The notes: a model not told the origin generated them from the letters alone. Shown: positions 53,508 through 61,379, numbered from the stretch's first letter. The stretch: DNA of 61,379 nt from an uncultured Saprospiraceae bacterium (GCA_937981555.1 CALJOK010000072.1:1-61379); one strand, 5' to 3'. Numbers and translations: made by a program.

Positions 53508-55754
53508 TTATTTTAGTTGAAATTTTAACTTCCCTCCTTTCACCAGTTCATGATGATTGATAAAATAACTTTTATGTTTTTTCTTATTCCAATTAATCTT
53601 ATCAATCAAATAATTATCGTCTTTCTTATTGGAGGTTTCGATAATTATATTTTCTCCTGGATAATAATCAGGATGTAATTGTATTGTTATCTTTTCAAAA
53701 ATTGGAGACGTTAAAGTGTAATCCATATTTCCAGGACAATCAGGATAAAAACCCATCATGCTGAAAAGCAACCAAGTCGAAAGTGTTCCCGTATCATCAT
53801 TTCCAGGAATCCCGTTGGACGCTTGAAAGTAATATTTTCTAATCAATTCTCGAACTTTTTTCTGAGTTCGCCATTCTTCGCCTTTTACATAATTGAATAA
53901 ATATGGATAGGTGATGTCAGGCTCATTCGCCATATCATAATTATCGGTATCAAAACATCTTCGTAATTCTTCAATGAATATTTTCTCTCCACCTAATAAT
54001 GAAATCAAACCTTTGATATCATGCGGAACATAAAAACGATACTGCCAAGCATTGCCTTCTACAAAACCAATGACCGGTTCAAAGTTTTTCCCAGCCTCAG
54101 GATTAAATGGTTCAAGCCATTTTCCATCATCCATAATTGGGCGCAACATTCCAGTTGATTTATCAAAATATTTTCGATAAGACTTCGAACGTTCTTCAAA
54201 AAATGCAGCATCTTCTTTTTTACCTAACGCTTTGGCAAATTGCGCTAAATTCCAATCTGAAATATTGTATTCCAACGTTGTAGAAACTGTTCCTCCCCAA
54301 ATATCATCTCCTGTACTTTCAGGGATATAACCCATCTTATCATAAAATTGAATACCTGGACGTAGTTTGTTATTTTCAATTTGAGTAGCAGATTTTCTCA
54401 TCGCTTCGTAAGCTAAATCTGTATCAAAATTTTTCAAGCCTCGCAAATAAGTATCGGCAATTACTGGCGTCGCAGGGTCACCCACCATGACCGAAGTTTC
54501 CATTCCAAGCAATTCCCATTTGGGTAGCCAGCCACTTTCTTTGTACATGTCCAGCATAGAATTTACCATGTCCGTTTGTAAGTCAGGATAGACTAAAGAA
54601 AGAAAAGGATGAACATTTCGATAGGTGTCCCAAAGTGAAAAAACAGTATATCTATTTTTCCCATTGGTATTTCCTACACCATAAGATTCCATCGTTGGAT
54701 ATTCGCCATTGACGTCTTGAATAATATTTGGATGAAGTAGAACATGATACAGCGCAGAGTAAAAAATAGTTTTTTCTTCTTGAGTTCCTCCTTCTACTTT
54801 TATTCGTCCAAGTAAATCATTCCATTTCTTAACTGATTGGTTATGAGTAGTTTGTAGGTCAAAACCAGGTTGTTCCGCTTCTAAATTTTTTCGAGCGTTT
54901 TCAATACTTACATAGGAGACACCAACTTTTACTTCTATCGTTTCGCCTTCTTTGGTATCAAATGAAAAGTAAGTTCCGATGTTTTCACCGACCATTTGAT
55001 GGTGGTATTTTTTATAGGGTTTGTATTTATCATTGTATTTTGTCCAAGCACCTTCGACACCTTTATAGGCTTGCATTTTTTTCCATGCGCCATAGTTTTT
55101 GGCAGGTTTGGAAAATTTTGCCACGAAATAAACTGGCCGAACATCTTCTGGATTATAACAAAATGTTCCGATGAGTTTGTAGCCTTCGACTTCGGTATCT
55201 GATTTGATTTGCAACATTGCGCCAGTCTCATTCGTCAATCCCAATCCTAGATTTAGAAAAATATTACTTTGCCCTGTGGGAAATGTGTAACGACTAATTC
55301 CAGTTCGAAGCGTCGCTGACATTTCTGTTTTGATTTTGTATTTATCTAAGGTGTTGGTGTAGTAACCAGGTGATGCTTTTTCATTGGAATAAGTCGTTCC
55401 GTTTTTTTCTGGATCAAATTCTAACTCACCTGTCGTGGGCATCAAAATAATACTTCCCAAGTCAGGACAACCTACACCACTTAAATTAACATGCGTAAAT
55501 CCTGTCAAAAATTTATTTTCAAAAACGTAAGGGCGAGAGTGCCATTCGCTATCTTTTTCAAATTTATTTTCTTCTCCTTTTTTAAAGGCAACGTTGAAAG
55601 GAACGACGGAAACCATTCCTGCTGGCATGACTGCTCCTGGGTTTGTTGCGCCAAAGTTAGAGGTGCCGATGAATGGATCAACAAAATCAACGGGGCTTTG
55701 ACCAATGGAAAATATAGCTTGTAGAAGTATTGTTAGAAGGAGAGTTCTCTTCAT
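53508..55754 (-). CDS. GH92 alpha-mannosidase (copy 2)
   Basis: A 748-residue secreted protein (signal peptide to about 18, ending SIGQ). GH92 signatures: VDPFIGTSNFGATNPGAVMPAGMVSVVP, GFTHVNLSGVGCPDLGSIILMP, YTVFSLWDTYRNVHPFLSL, FVEGNAWQYRFYVPHD and GNDDTGTLSTWLLFSMMGFYP. It is not a lipoprotein, unlike copy 1, and diverges strongly from it. First gene of the operon GH92, sulfatase, sulfatase, so mannose removal and desulfation are coexpressed. The ATNPGAVMPAGM and GNDDTGT variants suggest a different linkage preference from the NHGHVYPGA/GNEDCGQ type. Secure family call. Confidence 0.95.
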   Translation of the reverse strand: MKRTLLLTILLQAIFSIGQSPVDFVDPFIGTSNFGATNPGAVMPAGMVSVVPFNVAFKKGEENKFEKDSEWHSRPYVFENKFLTGFTHVNLSGVGCPDLGSIILMPTTGELEFDPEKNGTTYSNEKASPGYYTNTLDKYKIKTEMSATLRTGISRYTFPTGQSNIFLNLGLGLTNETGAMLQIKSDTEVEGYKLIGTFCYNPEDVRPVYFVAKFSKPAKNYGAWKKMQAYKGVEGAWTKYNDKYKPYKKYHHQMVGENIGTYFSFDTKEGETIEVKVGVSYVSIENARKNLEAEQPGFDLQTTHNQSVKKWNDLLGRIKVEGGTQEEKTIFYSALYHVLLHPNIIQDVNGEYPTMESYGVGNTNGKNRYTVFSLWDTYRNVHPFLSLVYPDLQTDMVNSMLDMYKESGWLPKWELLGMETSVMVGDPATPVIADTYLRGLKNFDTDLAYEAMRKSATQIENNKLRPGIQFYDKMGYIPESTGDDIWGGTVSTTLEYNISDWNLAQFAKALGKKEDAAFFEERSKSYRKYFDKSTGMLRPIMDDGKWLEPFNPEAGKNFEPVIGFVEGNAWQYRFYVPHDIKGLISLLGGEKIFIEELRRCFDTDNYDMANEPDITYPYLFNYVKGEEWRTQKKVRELIRKYYFQASNGIPGNDDTGTLSTWLLFSMMGFYPDCPGNMDYTLTSPIFEKITIQLHPDYYPGENIIIETSNKKDDNYLIDKINWNKKKHKSYFINHHELVKGGKLKFQLK

Positions 55755-55828
55755 AGTCTTGTTTTGATATGGTTATGTTTTGTTTTGATATATCCACTAA
55801 AATATATAAGACGTTTTAAATGAACGAA

Positions 55829-55857
55829 GAATCGGATCCCTAAAAGAGATCCGATTC
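55829..55857 (-). terminator. hairpin terminator after nagB
   Basis: Perfect 10-bp stem (GAATCGGATC 55829..55838 with 55848..55857), 9-nt loop, 26 bp after the nagB stop and before the GH92 operon. The T-run on the minus strand is weak (TTCGTT), so efficiency is uncertain. Confidence 0.55.
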
Positions 55858-55882
55858 CTAATCGTCATATTTTTTTTCCAAA

Positions 55883-57799
55883 CTACTTATACCTTTTAAA
55901 GGCTTCCATCGCCTCATACTCAGGCAAACCTAATTGGTCATAAACCGTTGCCGTATTTCGATTCCGATCTTCCGCCCGTTGCCAAAATTCTCTCGAATCA
56001 TGACCAGGGAAAAGTGGTCGATCTTTTTGCGATTGATGCTTAAAAATGGCTCTTCGTTTTTTCAATAATTCTTCTGGACTAAGTGGCACCGCCATATCAA
56101 TATCTTCGATCGACCATTCTTGCCAAGCACCTCGGTACAACCAAACATAACAATCCTTCATCCATTCTTCATCCTCTAATAATTTGACTGCTTTAAAAAT
56201 CGCATCCAAACAAACTCGATGCGTTCCATGAGGATCAGACAAATCTCCTGCGGCAAATATTTGATGTGGTTTTATTTTTTGTAAAAGGTCGACAATTATT
56301 TTGATGTCTTCCTCTCCAATAGGTTTCTTTTTAACCAAACCTGTTTCATAGAAAGGCATATCCAAAAAGTGCATTTGCTCATCTGGAAGTCCAACATATC
56401 TTGCACCTGCTTTTGCTTCACCTCTTCTGATGAGTCCTTTAATTTTTTGAATCTCAGGAGAATCTACTTCACCAGGTGTCTTCTTTGCGATTTTCTCTTG
56501 GATCGATTGATACAACGTTTCGGTAACTTCTTGTTTCAAATCAAAATCATTATGGAAGTCATTGACGAAATCCGCAAAACGAATTACATCATCGTCAAAG
56601 ACGGCAATGTTACCTGACGTTTGGTACGCTACATGTACCTCATGTCCATGATCGTGCAATCTAATAAATGTTCCTCCCATAGAAATCACATCATCGTCAG
56701 GATGTGGACTAAAAAGTATCGCTCTCTTTTTGGTCGGCAATGGTCGCTCGGGATAGATCGTTGGATCTGAATCTGGTTTTCCTCCGGGCCATCCAGTAAT
56801 GGTTTTTTTAAGGCTTTCAAAAATCTTTAAATTGATATTATAAGCGGTATCAAACTCAGTTACAATATCACCCATCCCATTATCATTATAATCTCGATTA
56901 GTTAATTTTAAAATTGGTTTCCCTGATTTTTGACTCAACCAAATAACCGCTTTTCTAATCGACGGATTATCCCAATTGACAGACCCAACTAACCAAGGTG
57001 TTTTTACTCGCTTTAATTCTGCACTAGAAGCTTGATCTAAAATCACCACCGTATTCGAATGTTCTTGCAAATATGTTGCTGGAACTTTATCCGTTTTTTC
57101 ATCTTCAACCGCAGCTTTGACAATATGTGATTTTCCTTCTCCCCATGCCATCAGAATAATTCGCTCTGCTTGCATAATCGTTCCAACTCCCATCGTAATC
57201 GCTTTTAATGGAACATTTTCTTCTCCAAAAAAATCGGAGGCAGCATCTGTTTTAGTAATATGGTCAAGCGTAATCAATCGAGTGATGGAATCCTTTCCTG
57301 AGCCAGGCTCATTAAATCCAATATGGCCCGTACGACCAATACCTAGAATTTGAATATCAAGCCCACCAAGTTCTTTGATTTTCTTTTCATAGTTTAAGCA
57401 AAAATCTCGAACATCTCCTTTTTCTAATGTCCCATCTGGAATATGAATATTTTCAGGTAAGATATCGATATGATCAAAAAGATGCTCATTCATAAATCGA
57501 ACATAGCTTTGCAAAGCATTGGGTGGTATAGGGTAGTACTCATCCAAATTAAAGGTTACTACGTTTTTAAAGCTCAATCCTTCATTTTCATGCATTCTAA
57601 TCAGTTCGCTATATACTGAAGTCGGAGTCGAACCAGTTGCGAGTCCTAAAACGCAAAGTTCATTACGTTCTGTTTTTTCTCGAATCGCACTTGCTATCTC
57701 TTTTGCGACAGCTTTAGATGCATCAAATGAACTATTGTAAATTTTTGTAGGTATATTCTCGAATCGTGTTAAATACCTTTTTTGTGAACCATCAGTCAT
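55883..57799 (-). CDS. nagB: glucosamine-6-phosphate deaminase fused to a PIG-L/LmbE-type deacetylase domain
   Basis: A 638-residue cytoplasmic protein. Residues 1-265 are a NagB domain (LGLATGSTPTSVYSELI, FNLDEYY with D86-E87, GIGRTGHIGFNEPGS with H159 and E164), converting glucosamine 6-phosphate to fructose 6-phosphate. The Asp that normally precedes the catalytic His by two residues (D141 in E. coli) is Thr157. Residues about 355-600 are a PIG-L/LmbE zinc-deacetylase-like domain (SPHPDDDV 365-371, GDLSDPHGTHR). Fused proteins of this length are known in Bacteroidota; the second domain may deacetylate an amino sugar. The gene has an exact TAAATTTG -7 box and shares a LacI-type operator with the divergent symporter gene. 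Confidence 0.9.
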   Translation of the reverse strand: MTDGSQKRYLTRFENIPTKIYNSSFDASKAVAKEIASAIREKTERNELCVLGLATGSTPTSVYSELIRMHENEGLSFKNVVTFNLDEYYPIPPNALQSYVRFMNEHLFDHIDILPENIHIPDGTLEKGDVRDFCLNYEKKIKELGGLDIQILGIGRTGHIGFNEPGSGKDSITRLITLDHITKTDAASDFFGEENVPLKAITMGVGTIMQAERIILMAWGEGKSHIVKAAVEDEKTDKVPATYLQEHSNTVVILDQASSAELKRVKTPWLVGSVNWDNPSIRKAVIWLSQKSGKPILKLTNRDYNDNGMGDIVTEFDTAYNINLKIFESLKKTITGWPGGKPDSDPTIYPERPLPTKKRAILFSPHPDDDVISMGGTFIRLHDHGHEVHVAYQTSGNIAVFDDDVIRFADFVNDFHNDFDLKQEVTETLYQSIQEKIAKKTPGEVDSPEIQKIKGLIRRGEAKAGARYVGLPDEQMHFLDMPFYETGLVKKKPIGEEDIKIIVDLLQKIKPHQIFAAGDLSDPHGTHRVCLDAIFKAVKLLEDEEWMKDCYVWLYRGAWQEWSIEDIDMAVPLSPEELLKKRRAIFKHQSQKDRPLFPGHDSREFWQRAEDRNRNTATVYDQLGLPEYEAMEAFKRYK

Positions 57800-57826
57800 T
57801 GATCAATTTTTTAGTGAAATAAAGCA

Positions 57827-57834
57827 CAAATTTA
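57827..57834 (-). promoter_or_regulatory. Bacteroidota -7 promoter box for nagB
   Basis: TAAATTTG on the minus strand matches the TAnnTTTG consensus exactly, 27 bp before the nagB start. The operator at 57847..57862 lies about 12 bp upstream, over the expected -33 element, a repressing position. Confidence 0.65.
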
Positions 57835-57846
57835 CATAAAATTTTT

Positions 57847-57862
57847 ACTGTGTGCGCGCACA
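57847..57862. promoter_or_regulatory. putative LacI-type operator 2 (nagB/symporter)
   Basis: CTGTGTGCGCGCACAG, a near-palindrome with central CG, in the divergent region between nagB and the symporter gene. Agrees with operator 1 (38371..38386) at 13 of 16 positions, all differences being transitions, and shares flanking TA- and -CCAA plus a T-tract. Likely bound by the regulator encoded at 38497..39588. Confidence 0.8.
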
Positions 57863-57924
57863 GCCAAATTTTTTTTTTTAAATTGTGTTATTTTATTGAT
57901 AATCTTTCGCAAACGAAAAACTGT

Positions 57925-59757
57925 ATGAATCTCCATCCTATTGATATTTCTATCGTTCTGATCTATTTAGTGGCAACAGTATTGATTGGTTTTTGGATTT
58001 CCAAAAAAGCCTCACGAGGATTGAATTCGTATTTTTTGGGAGATAATAAAATCAAATGGTACTATCTCGGTTTGTCTAACGCCTCTGGAATGTTTGACAT
58101 TTCTGGAACGATGTGGGCGGTGACGCTTTTATTTATTTATGGATTAAAGAGTGCTTGGATCCCTTGGTTATGGCCTGTTTGGAATCAGGTTTTTATTATG
58201 ATCTTTCTAGCGATTTGGTTGCGACGGTCCAATGTGATGACTGGAGCGCAATGGATTACCACTCGATTTGGTGATGAACTGGGTGGAAGACTTTCACATA
58301 TAATAGTTACTGTTTTTGCTGTCATAAGTGTATTTGGATTTATCGCCTACTTCTTTGTGGGGATTGGAAAATTTGCCACGATATTTTTTCCTTGGGATTT
58401 ATCATTTATGATAGGAAGTATTGCGATTACTTCTGAGCAAGGATATGCTTTGACGATTATTGGAATTACTACACTCTATGCGATCAAAGGAGGAATGTAT
58501 AGTGTAGTCATAACAGAAGTTTTACAATTTGTCATTATGAGTATTTCATGTTTGGTGATTGGTTATATCGCTTTTACCAATGTGAGTGCGGAACAAATTA
58601 CTAATGCCGTTCCAGAAGGCTGGGGGGATTTATTTTTTGGTTGGGAACTAGGATTGGATTGGACGGATTATTTGATTAGTGTCAATGAAAAAATTGATTC
58701 GGATGGCTTTCAATTAATTGGTTACCTAGTAATGATGATGATCTTCAAGGGAATATTTGCAAGTCTTGCTGGGCCCGTTCCTAGTTACGATATGCAAAGA
58801 GTACTCTCCACTAGATCTCCTGCCGAGGCTGCAAAAATGAGTGGGTTGACTATTTTAGTTTTGTTCTTTCCGAGGTATTTAATGATTGCAGGATTTGCCG
58901 TTTTATCTTTGGTTTATTTGATTCCTGAATTTGAAGCAATGGGATCAAATGTAGATTTTGAATTAGTCTTGCCCTTAGCAATAGAACGATTTGTACCTGT
59001 CGGATTTAAAGGACTTTTACTAGCAGGTTTGCTAGCCGCTTTTATGGGAACCTTCGCCGCATTTATTAATGCAGCTCCTGCCTATCTCGTGAATGACTTA
59101 TATAAAAAGTATATCAACCCAACTGCTACAGAGAAAAAATATATTCAAATGAGTTATTTGTCCTCCATCATTTTAGTTACGATTGGAGTGTTCGGTGGCT
59201 TCTTTGCCGAGTCGATAAATTCTTTGACACTTTGGATTACCTCGGCACTCTATGGAGGCTATGCTGCCGCAAATGTTTTGAAATGGATTTGGTGGAGATT
59301 CAATGGGTTTGGATATTTCTTTGGTATGTTTGGAGGATTAGTCGCTTCTACATTTGTCCCTGGTTTATTTCCAGAAACCTCAGCGATATATATTTTTCCA
59401 ATCATCTTAGCGGTGTCTTTTCTTGGTTGTATTTTAGGTACTCTTTTGACACCACCTGACAATGAAGAAGTACTAAAAAAGTTTTATCACGATACTCGTC
59501 CGTGGGGTTTTTGGAATCCAATTATTGAAAAAATAAAAATTGATGAGCCTGACTTTAAAGAAAACAAAAATTTTAAAATCGATATGCTCAATGTCTTAAT
59601 TGGGATTGTTTGGCAAATGACTTTAGTAGTGATGCCCGTGTATATAATCATCAAGTCAACTCAAAATTTTGCAATTGCTTTTGTATTATTTTTAATCACC
59701 AGCTTCTTATTGAAAAAATTATGGTACGATAAATTAGATGGAGAATGCTACCCATAA
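57925..59757 (+). CDS. SSS-family sodium:sugar symporter
   Basis: A 610-residue inner-membrane protein of the sodium:solute symporter family. The start at 57925 (MNLHPIDISIVLIYL) is chosen because an upstream GTG at 57850 lies inside the operator. Typical segments: VATVLIGFWISKKASRGLNSYFLG, SNASGMFDISGTMW, WITTRFGDELGGRLSH, TLYAIKGGMYSVVITEVLQF, GPVPSYDMQRVLSTRSPAEAAKMS, LLLAGLLAAFMGTFAAFINAAPAYLVNDLY. Around 13 helices are expected. It probably imports a monosaccharide or amino sugar released outside; divergent nagB suggests an amino sugar, and the neighbouring epimerase relic suggests N-acetylmannosamine or similar. The DUF4434 gene overlaps its end by 13 bp. Confidence 0.92.
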   Translation: MNLHPIDISIVLIYLVATVLIGFWISKKASRGLNSYFLGDNKIKWYYLGLSNASGMFDISGTMWAVTLLFIYGLKSAWIPWLWPVWNQVFIMIFLAIWLRRSNVMTGAQWITTRFGDELGGRLSHIIVTVFAVISVFGFIAYFFVGIGKFATIFFPWDLSFMIGSIAITSEQGYALTIIGITTLYAIKGGMYSVVITEVLQFVIMSISCLVIGYIAFTNVSAEQITNAVPEGWGDLFFGWELGLDWTDYLISVNEKIDSDGFQLIGYLVMMMIFKGIFASLAGPVPSYDMQRVLSTRSPAEAAKMSGLTILVLFFPRYLMIAGFAVLSLVYLIPEFEAMGSNVDFELVLPLAIERFVPVGFKGLLLAGLLAAFMGTFAAFINAAPAYLVNDLYKKYINPTATEKKYIQMSYLSSIILVTIGVFGGFFAESINSLTLWITSALYGGYAAANVLKWIWWRFNGFGYFFGMFGGLVASTFVPGLFPETSAIYIFPIILAVSFLGCILGTLLTPPDNEEVLKKFYHDTRPWGFWNPIIEKIKIDEPDFKENKNFKIDMLNVLIGIVWQMTLVVMPVYIIIKSTQNFAIAFVLFLITSFLLKKLWYDKLDGECYP

Positions 59758-60686
59758 CAGCTACTTTTTTGGATGAAATTTCTCATGATATTCCTCATCA
59801 AAATTGGGGAGCAAAAGAATGGGATGCTGATTTTTCTCACATGAAAAAAATGGGAATTGATACCGTCATTCTAATTCGATGTGGACATAAAAAATGGATG
59901 ACTTATCCTTCTGATTTTTTAGAGAAAACAGAAAATGTTTATCGTCCTTCTATAGATTTAGTTGCGCTCTTTTTGTCTCTTGCGGAAAAATATAAAATGC
60001 AATTTTATTTTGGATTATATGATTCTGGAAAATATTGGTGGGAGCAAGGCGACTACAAAAAGGAAGTGGAAATTAATCTAAAAGTGATTGATGAAGTTTG
60101 GGAAAAATACGGAGAGAGTCCTGCTTTTAAAGGTTGGTATTTATCGCAAGAAGTAAGTCGAAAGACTGGAAATATCATGTCATTGTACCATCGCTTAGGA
60201 AAACATTGTAAAGCGATTTCCAATAATTTGCCTACTTTAATCTCACCTTATATTGATGGAAAAAAAGCCATCCTCTCCAACCAATCTTCTTTGACCAAAA
60301 CAGAAAGTATATCGATTCAACAACATGAAAAAGATTGGAATGAAATTTTAGATAGTATCAAAAATGCAGTTGATATTTTGGCTTTTCAAGATGGGCATGT
60401 AGAGTATCATGAGTTGACTCAGTACTTTTCTATCAATAAAAAATTAGCTCAAAAATATAGCATGAAATGTTGGACCAATGCTGAATCTTTTGATCGTGAT
60501 ATGCCTATCAAATTTCTCCCAATCAAATGGGAAAAGTTATTATTGAAGTTAGAAGCAGCACAAAAAGCAGGTTTGGAAAAAGCGATTACTTTTGAGTTTT
60601 CTCACTTTATGAGTCCACAGTCAAGTTATGTGCAGGCGCATCATTTGTATAATCGGTATATGGAAAAATTGATCTCTATAGGGTAG
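59745..60686 (+). CDS. DUF4434 glycoside-hydrolase-like cytoplasmic protein
   Basis: A 313-residue protein with no signal peptide. The DUF4434 pattern is clear: ITATFLDEISHDIPHQNWGAKEWDADFSHMKKMGIDTVILIRCG, FYFGLYDSGKYWW, KGWYLSQEVSR, ISPYIDGKK, DILAFQDGHVEYHEL, CWTNAESFD. These form a TIM-barrel with Glu and Asp residues at positions expected of a retaining hydrolase (QEVS, NAESF). It starts inside the last codons of the symporter gene (overlap 13 bp), so the two are translationally coupled and the protein likely processes what the symporter imports. Activity of the family is not described to my knowledge. Confidence 0.85.
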   Translation: MLPITATFLDEISHDIPHQNWGAKEWDADFSHMKKMGIDTVILIRCGHKKWMTYPSDFLEKTENVYRPSIDLVALFLSLAEKYKMQFYFGLYDSGKYWWEQGDYKKEVEINLKVIDEVWEKYGESPAFKGWYLSQEVSRKTGNIMSLYHRLGKHCKAISNNLPTLISPYIDGKKAILSNQSSLTKTESISIQQHEKDWNEILDSIKNAVDILAFQDGHVEYHELTQYFSINKKLAQKYSMKCWTNAESFDRDMPIKFLPIKWEKLLLKLEAAQKAGLEKAITFEFSHFMSPQSSYVQAHHLYNRYMEKLISIG

Positions 60687-60749
60687 GGGAGAAACGACTT
60701 TAATTAATTGATAATCAATGATTTAAGCAAAATTATTATAGCCGGATTT

Positions 60750-61058
60750 TCTCTTCAATATAAAAATGAATTCCTCGAAAATGTACTTCCCTTTTGACTT
60801 AAACATTCCAAAGATGATATTCACGGCGGTTATTTCATTTGTCTTTTGGTGAATAAAAAAATCTTCGATGCAGATAAATTTATTTGACTGCAAGCTCATC
60901 AAGTTTAGACATTTTCAATGCTGTATAATCGATTGGAGCAAAAAAAAGAATGGTTAGATTTTGCTTTGCATGGTGTGGGTTTTTTAGAGAAAAATGGAAG
61001 AAACGAAAATGGGAATTGGTATTTTTCTGTAAATCAAAAATGCGAGCCATTGTATTAA
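60750..61058 (+). pseudogene. decayed N-acylglucosamine 2-epimerase (AGE) N-terminal fragment
   Basis: Frame starting near 60750 reads FSLQYKNEFLENVLPF-stop-LKHSKDDIHGGYFICLLVN, IFDADKFI-stop-LQAHQV-stop-TFSMLYNRLEQ, EWLDFALHGVGFLEKNGRNE, GNWYFSVNQ. The pattern follows the N-terminal part of AGE/renin-binding-type epimerases (GGYF..., KFIWLQ.RQVWTFS). The three internal stops (TGA at 60795, TGA at 60885, TAG at 60906) each stand where the family has Trp, so each is one G-to-A change from TGG. No continuation of the barrel was found after 61058. It follows DUF4434 by about 60 bp. The intact enzyme would have interconverted GlcNAc and ManNAc. Confidence 0.8.
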
Positions 61059-61240
61059 CGTGTATACATGAAGTAATGAAAAAAATTATCATCCAGATTC
61101 CAGATTGATTTTAGAGCAAACAGTTTCCTGCTGCCAGCTTTTCATTTTTATAAAAAAGATGAAATTTAAAAGCGGTTTTCATGGGCAAAAAAATTTACAA
61201 AACATTTTTTATTTAACATAACGATAATTATCGGATTAAT

Positions 61241-61379
61241 TGTATCGTCCTAAAATAGGTTGACACTCAACTTATAAATCAATGATAGTCAAACAGTTAC
61301 GTTTACCCTCGGAAAATTCTAAAAATCCATTAATCAATCCGAAATCTAAAAAAAAGTACTCTAAAAATTTTAAAAAACG
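61241..61379 (+). mobile_element. left end of an insertion sequence (IS3-like), cut by the window edge
   Basis: TGTATCGTCCTAAAATAGGT at 61241 has the TG start and layout of an IS3-type terminal repeat and is followed after 41 bp by an ATG (61282) opening a basic frame. The right end is outside the window. The rest of 61059..61240 holds no recognisable gene; it may be remains of the epimerase gene. Confidence 0.5.
61282..61379 (+). CDS. partial transposase OrfA-like protein
   Basis: Open frame of 32 codons running off the window (MIVKQLRLPSENSKN..., ending KKKYSKNFKK). The KKKYSKNFKK stretch resembles the start of the helix-turn-helix in IS3-family OrfA proteins (K-R-x-Y-S-x-E-F-K). Too short for a firm call. 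Confidence 0.45.
   Translation, partial: MIVKQLRLPSENSKNPLINPKSKKKYSKNFKK

Noticed and set aside
57850-57924. Upstream GTG start for the symporter
   Set aside because: It lies inside the operator palindrome and adds a polar stretch before the first helix; the ATG at 57925 starts directly with a normal SSS N-terminus.
60750-61058. Evidence for recoding of TGA as Trp
   Set aside because: One of the three stops is TAG, and TGA ends at least one intact frame normally (start/stop overlap ATGA at 47165..47168), so a changed code is unlikely.
60880-61092. 70-residue leftward gene
   Set aside because: The plus strand in the same place carries recognisable epimerase sequence; the minus-strand frame has no homology-like pattern.

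Overview
The window looks like the chromosome of an AT-rich, glycan-degrading member of the Bacteroidota. Direct signs are a SusC/SusD pair, a type A type IX secretion tail (3592..4101), a gliding-motility type (type B) tail (47165..49414), many Cys-lipidated secreted enzymes, a TAnnTTTG-type promoter box and A/T-rich start contexts without strong Shine-Dalgarno sequences. The mix of sulfatases, DUF1501/DUF1549/DUF1553 planctomycete-type proteins and choice-of-anchor proteins suggests an environmental, Saprospiraceae-like organism, but genus and species cannot be fixed from this sequence.

Layout. 1..1395 is an IS4-family transposase. 1466..4101 holds a small lipoprotein and a two-gene cell-surface operon whose second gene carries an in-frame stop. 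From 4244 to about 60690 there is one very large glycan-utilization region. Its left half (4244..28217) encodes a DUF4838 protein, a double-headed sialate O-acetylesterase, a membrane cytochrome with glycan-binding-like domains, a sulfatase, a CBM9-like lipoprotein, a PHP-type metallohydrolase, a GH33 sialidase, a GH20 hexosaminidase, an NHL propeller protein, and a DUF1501 + PSCyt1/DUF1549/DUF1553 pair. The middle (28493..39588) encodes a GH130 phosphorylase, a GH47 mannosidase, a GH92 mannosidase, SusD, SusC and a divergent LacI regulator. The right half (39659..60686) encodes a VCBS/ASPIC surface protein, an MFS sugar transporter, a GHL10-type hydrolase, a small barrel protein, a polysaccharide deacetylase, a large type-B-sorted protein, two more sulfatases, a second GH92, a NagB-PIG-L fusion, an SSS symporter and a DUF4434 protein. 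The region ends in a decayed N-acylglucosamine 2-epimerase and the start of another insertion sequence.

How the genes fit together (inference from families): sialic acid is de-O-acetylated and cut off, sulfate is removed, terminal HexNAc is released by GH20, mannose is trimmed by GH47 and two GH92 enzymes, products are imported by SusCD and inner-membrane transporters, and amino sugars enter the cell's metabolism through NagB. This is what would be expected for sialylated and sulfated N-glycan-like or mucin/GAG-like glycoconjugates. Two near-identical LacI-type operators (38371..38386 and 57847..57862) connect the susCD promoter with the nagB/symporter promoter about 19 kb away.

The strongest unusual signals are: (1) eight proteins of quite different catalytic types that end in the same discoidin-like module with a near-invariant W-x-F-x-D-E tail; (2) a membrane cytochrome carrying that same tail; (3) a bacterial GH47; (4) several families of imperfect palindromic intergenic elements, one of which has two copies whose outer arms differ in sequence but still pair within each copy; (5) a 2-epimerase relic whose three internal stops each stand where a Trp is expected.
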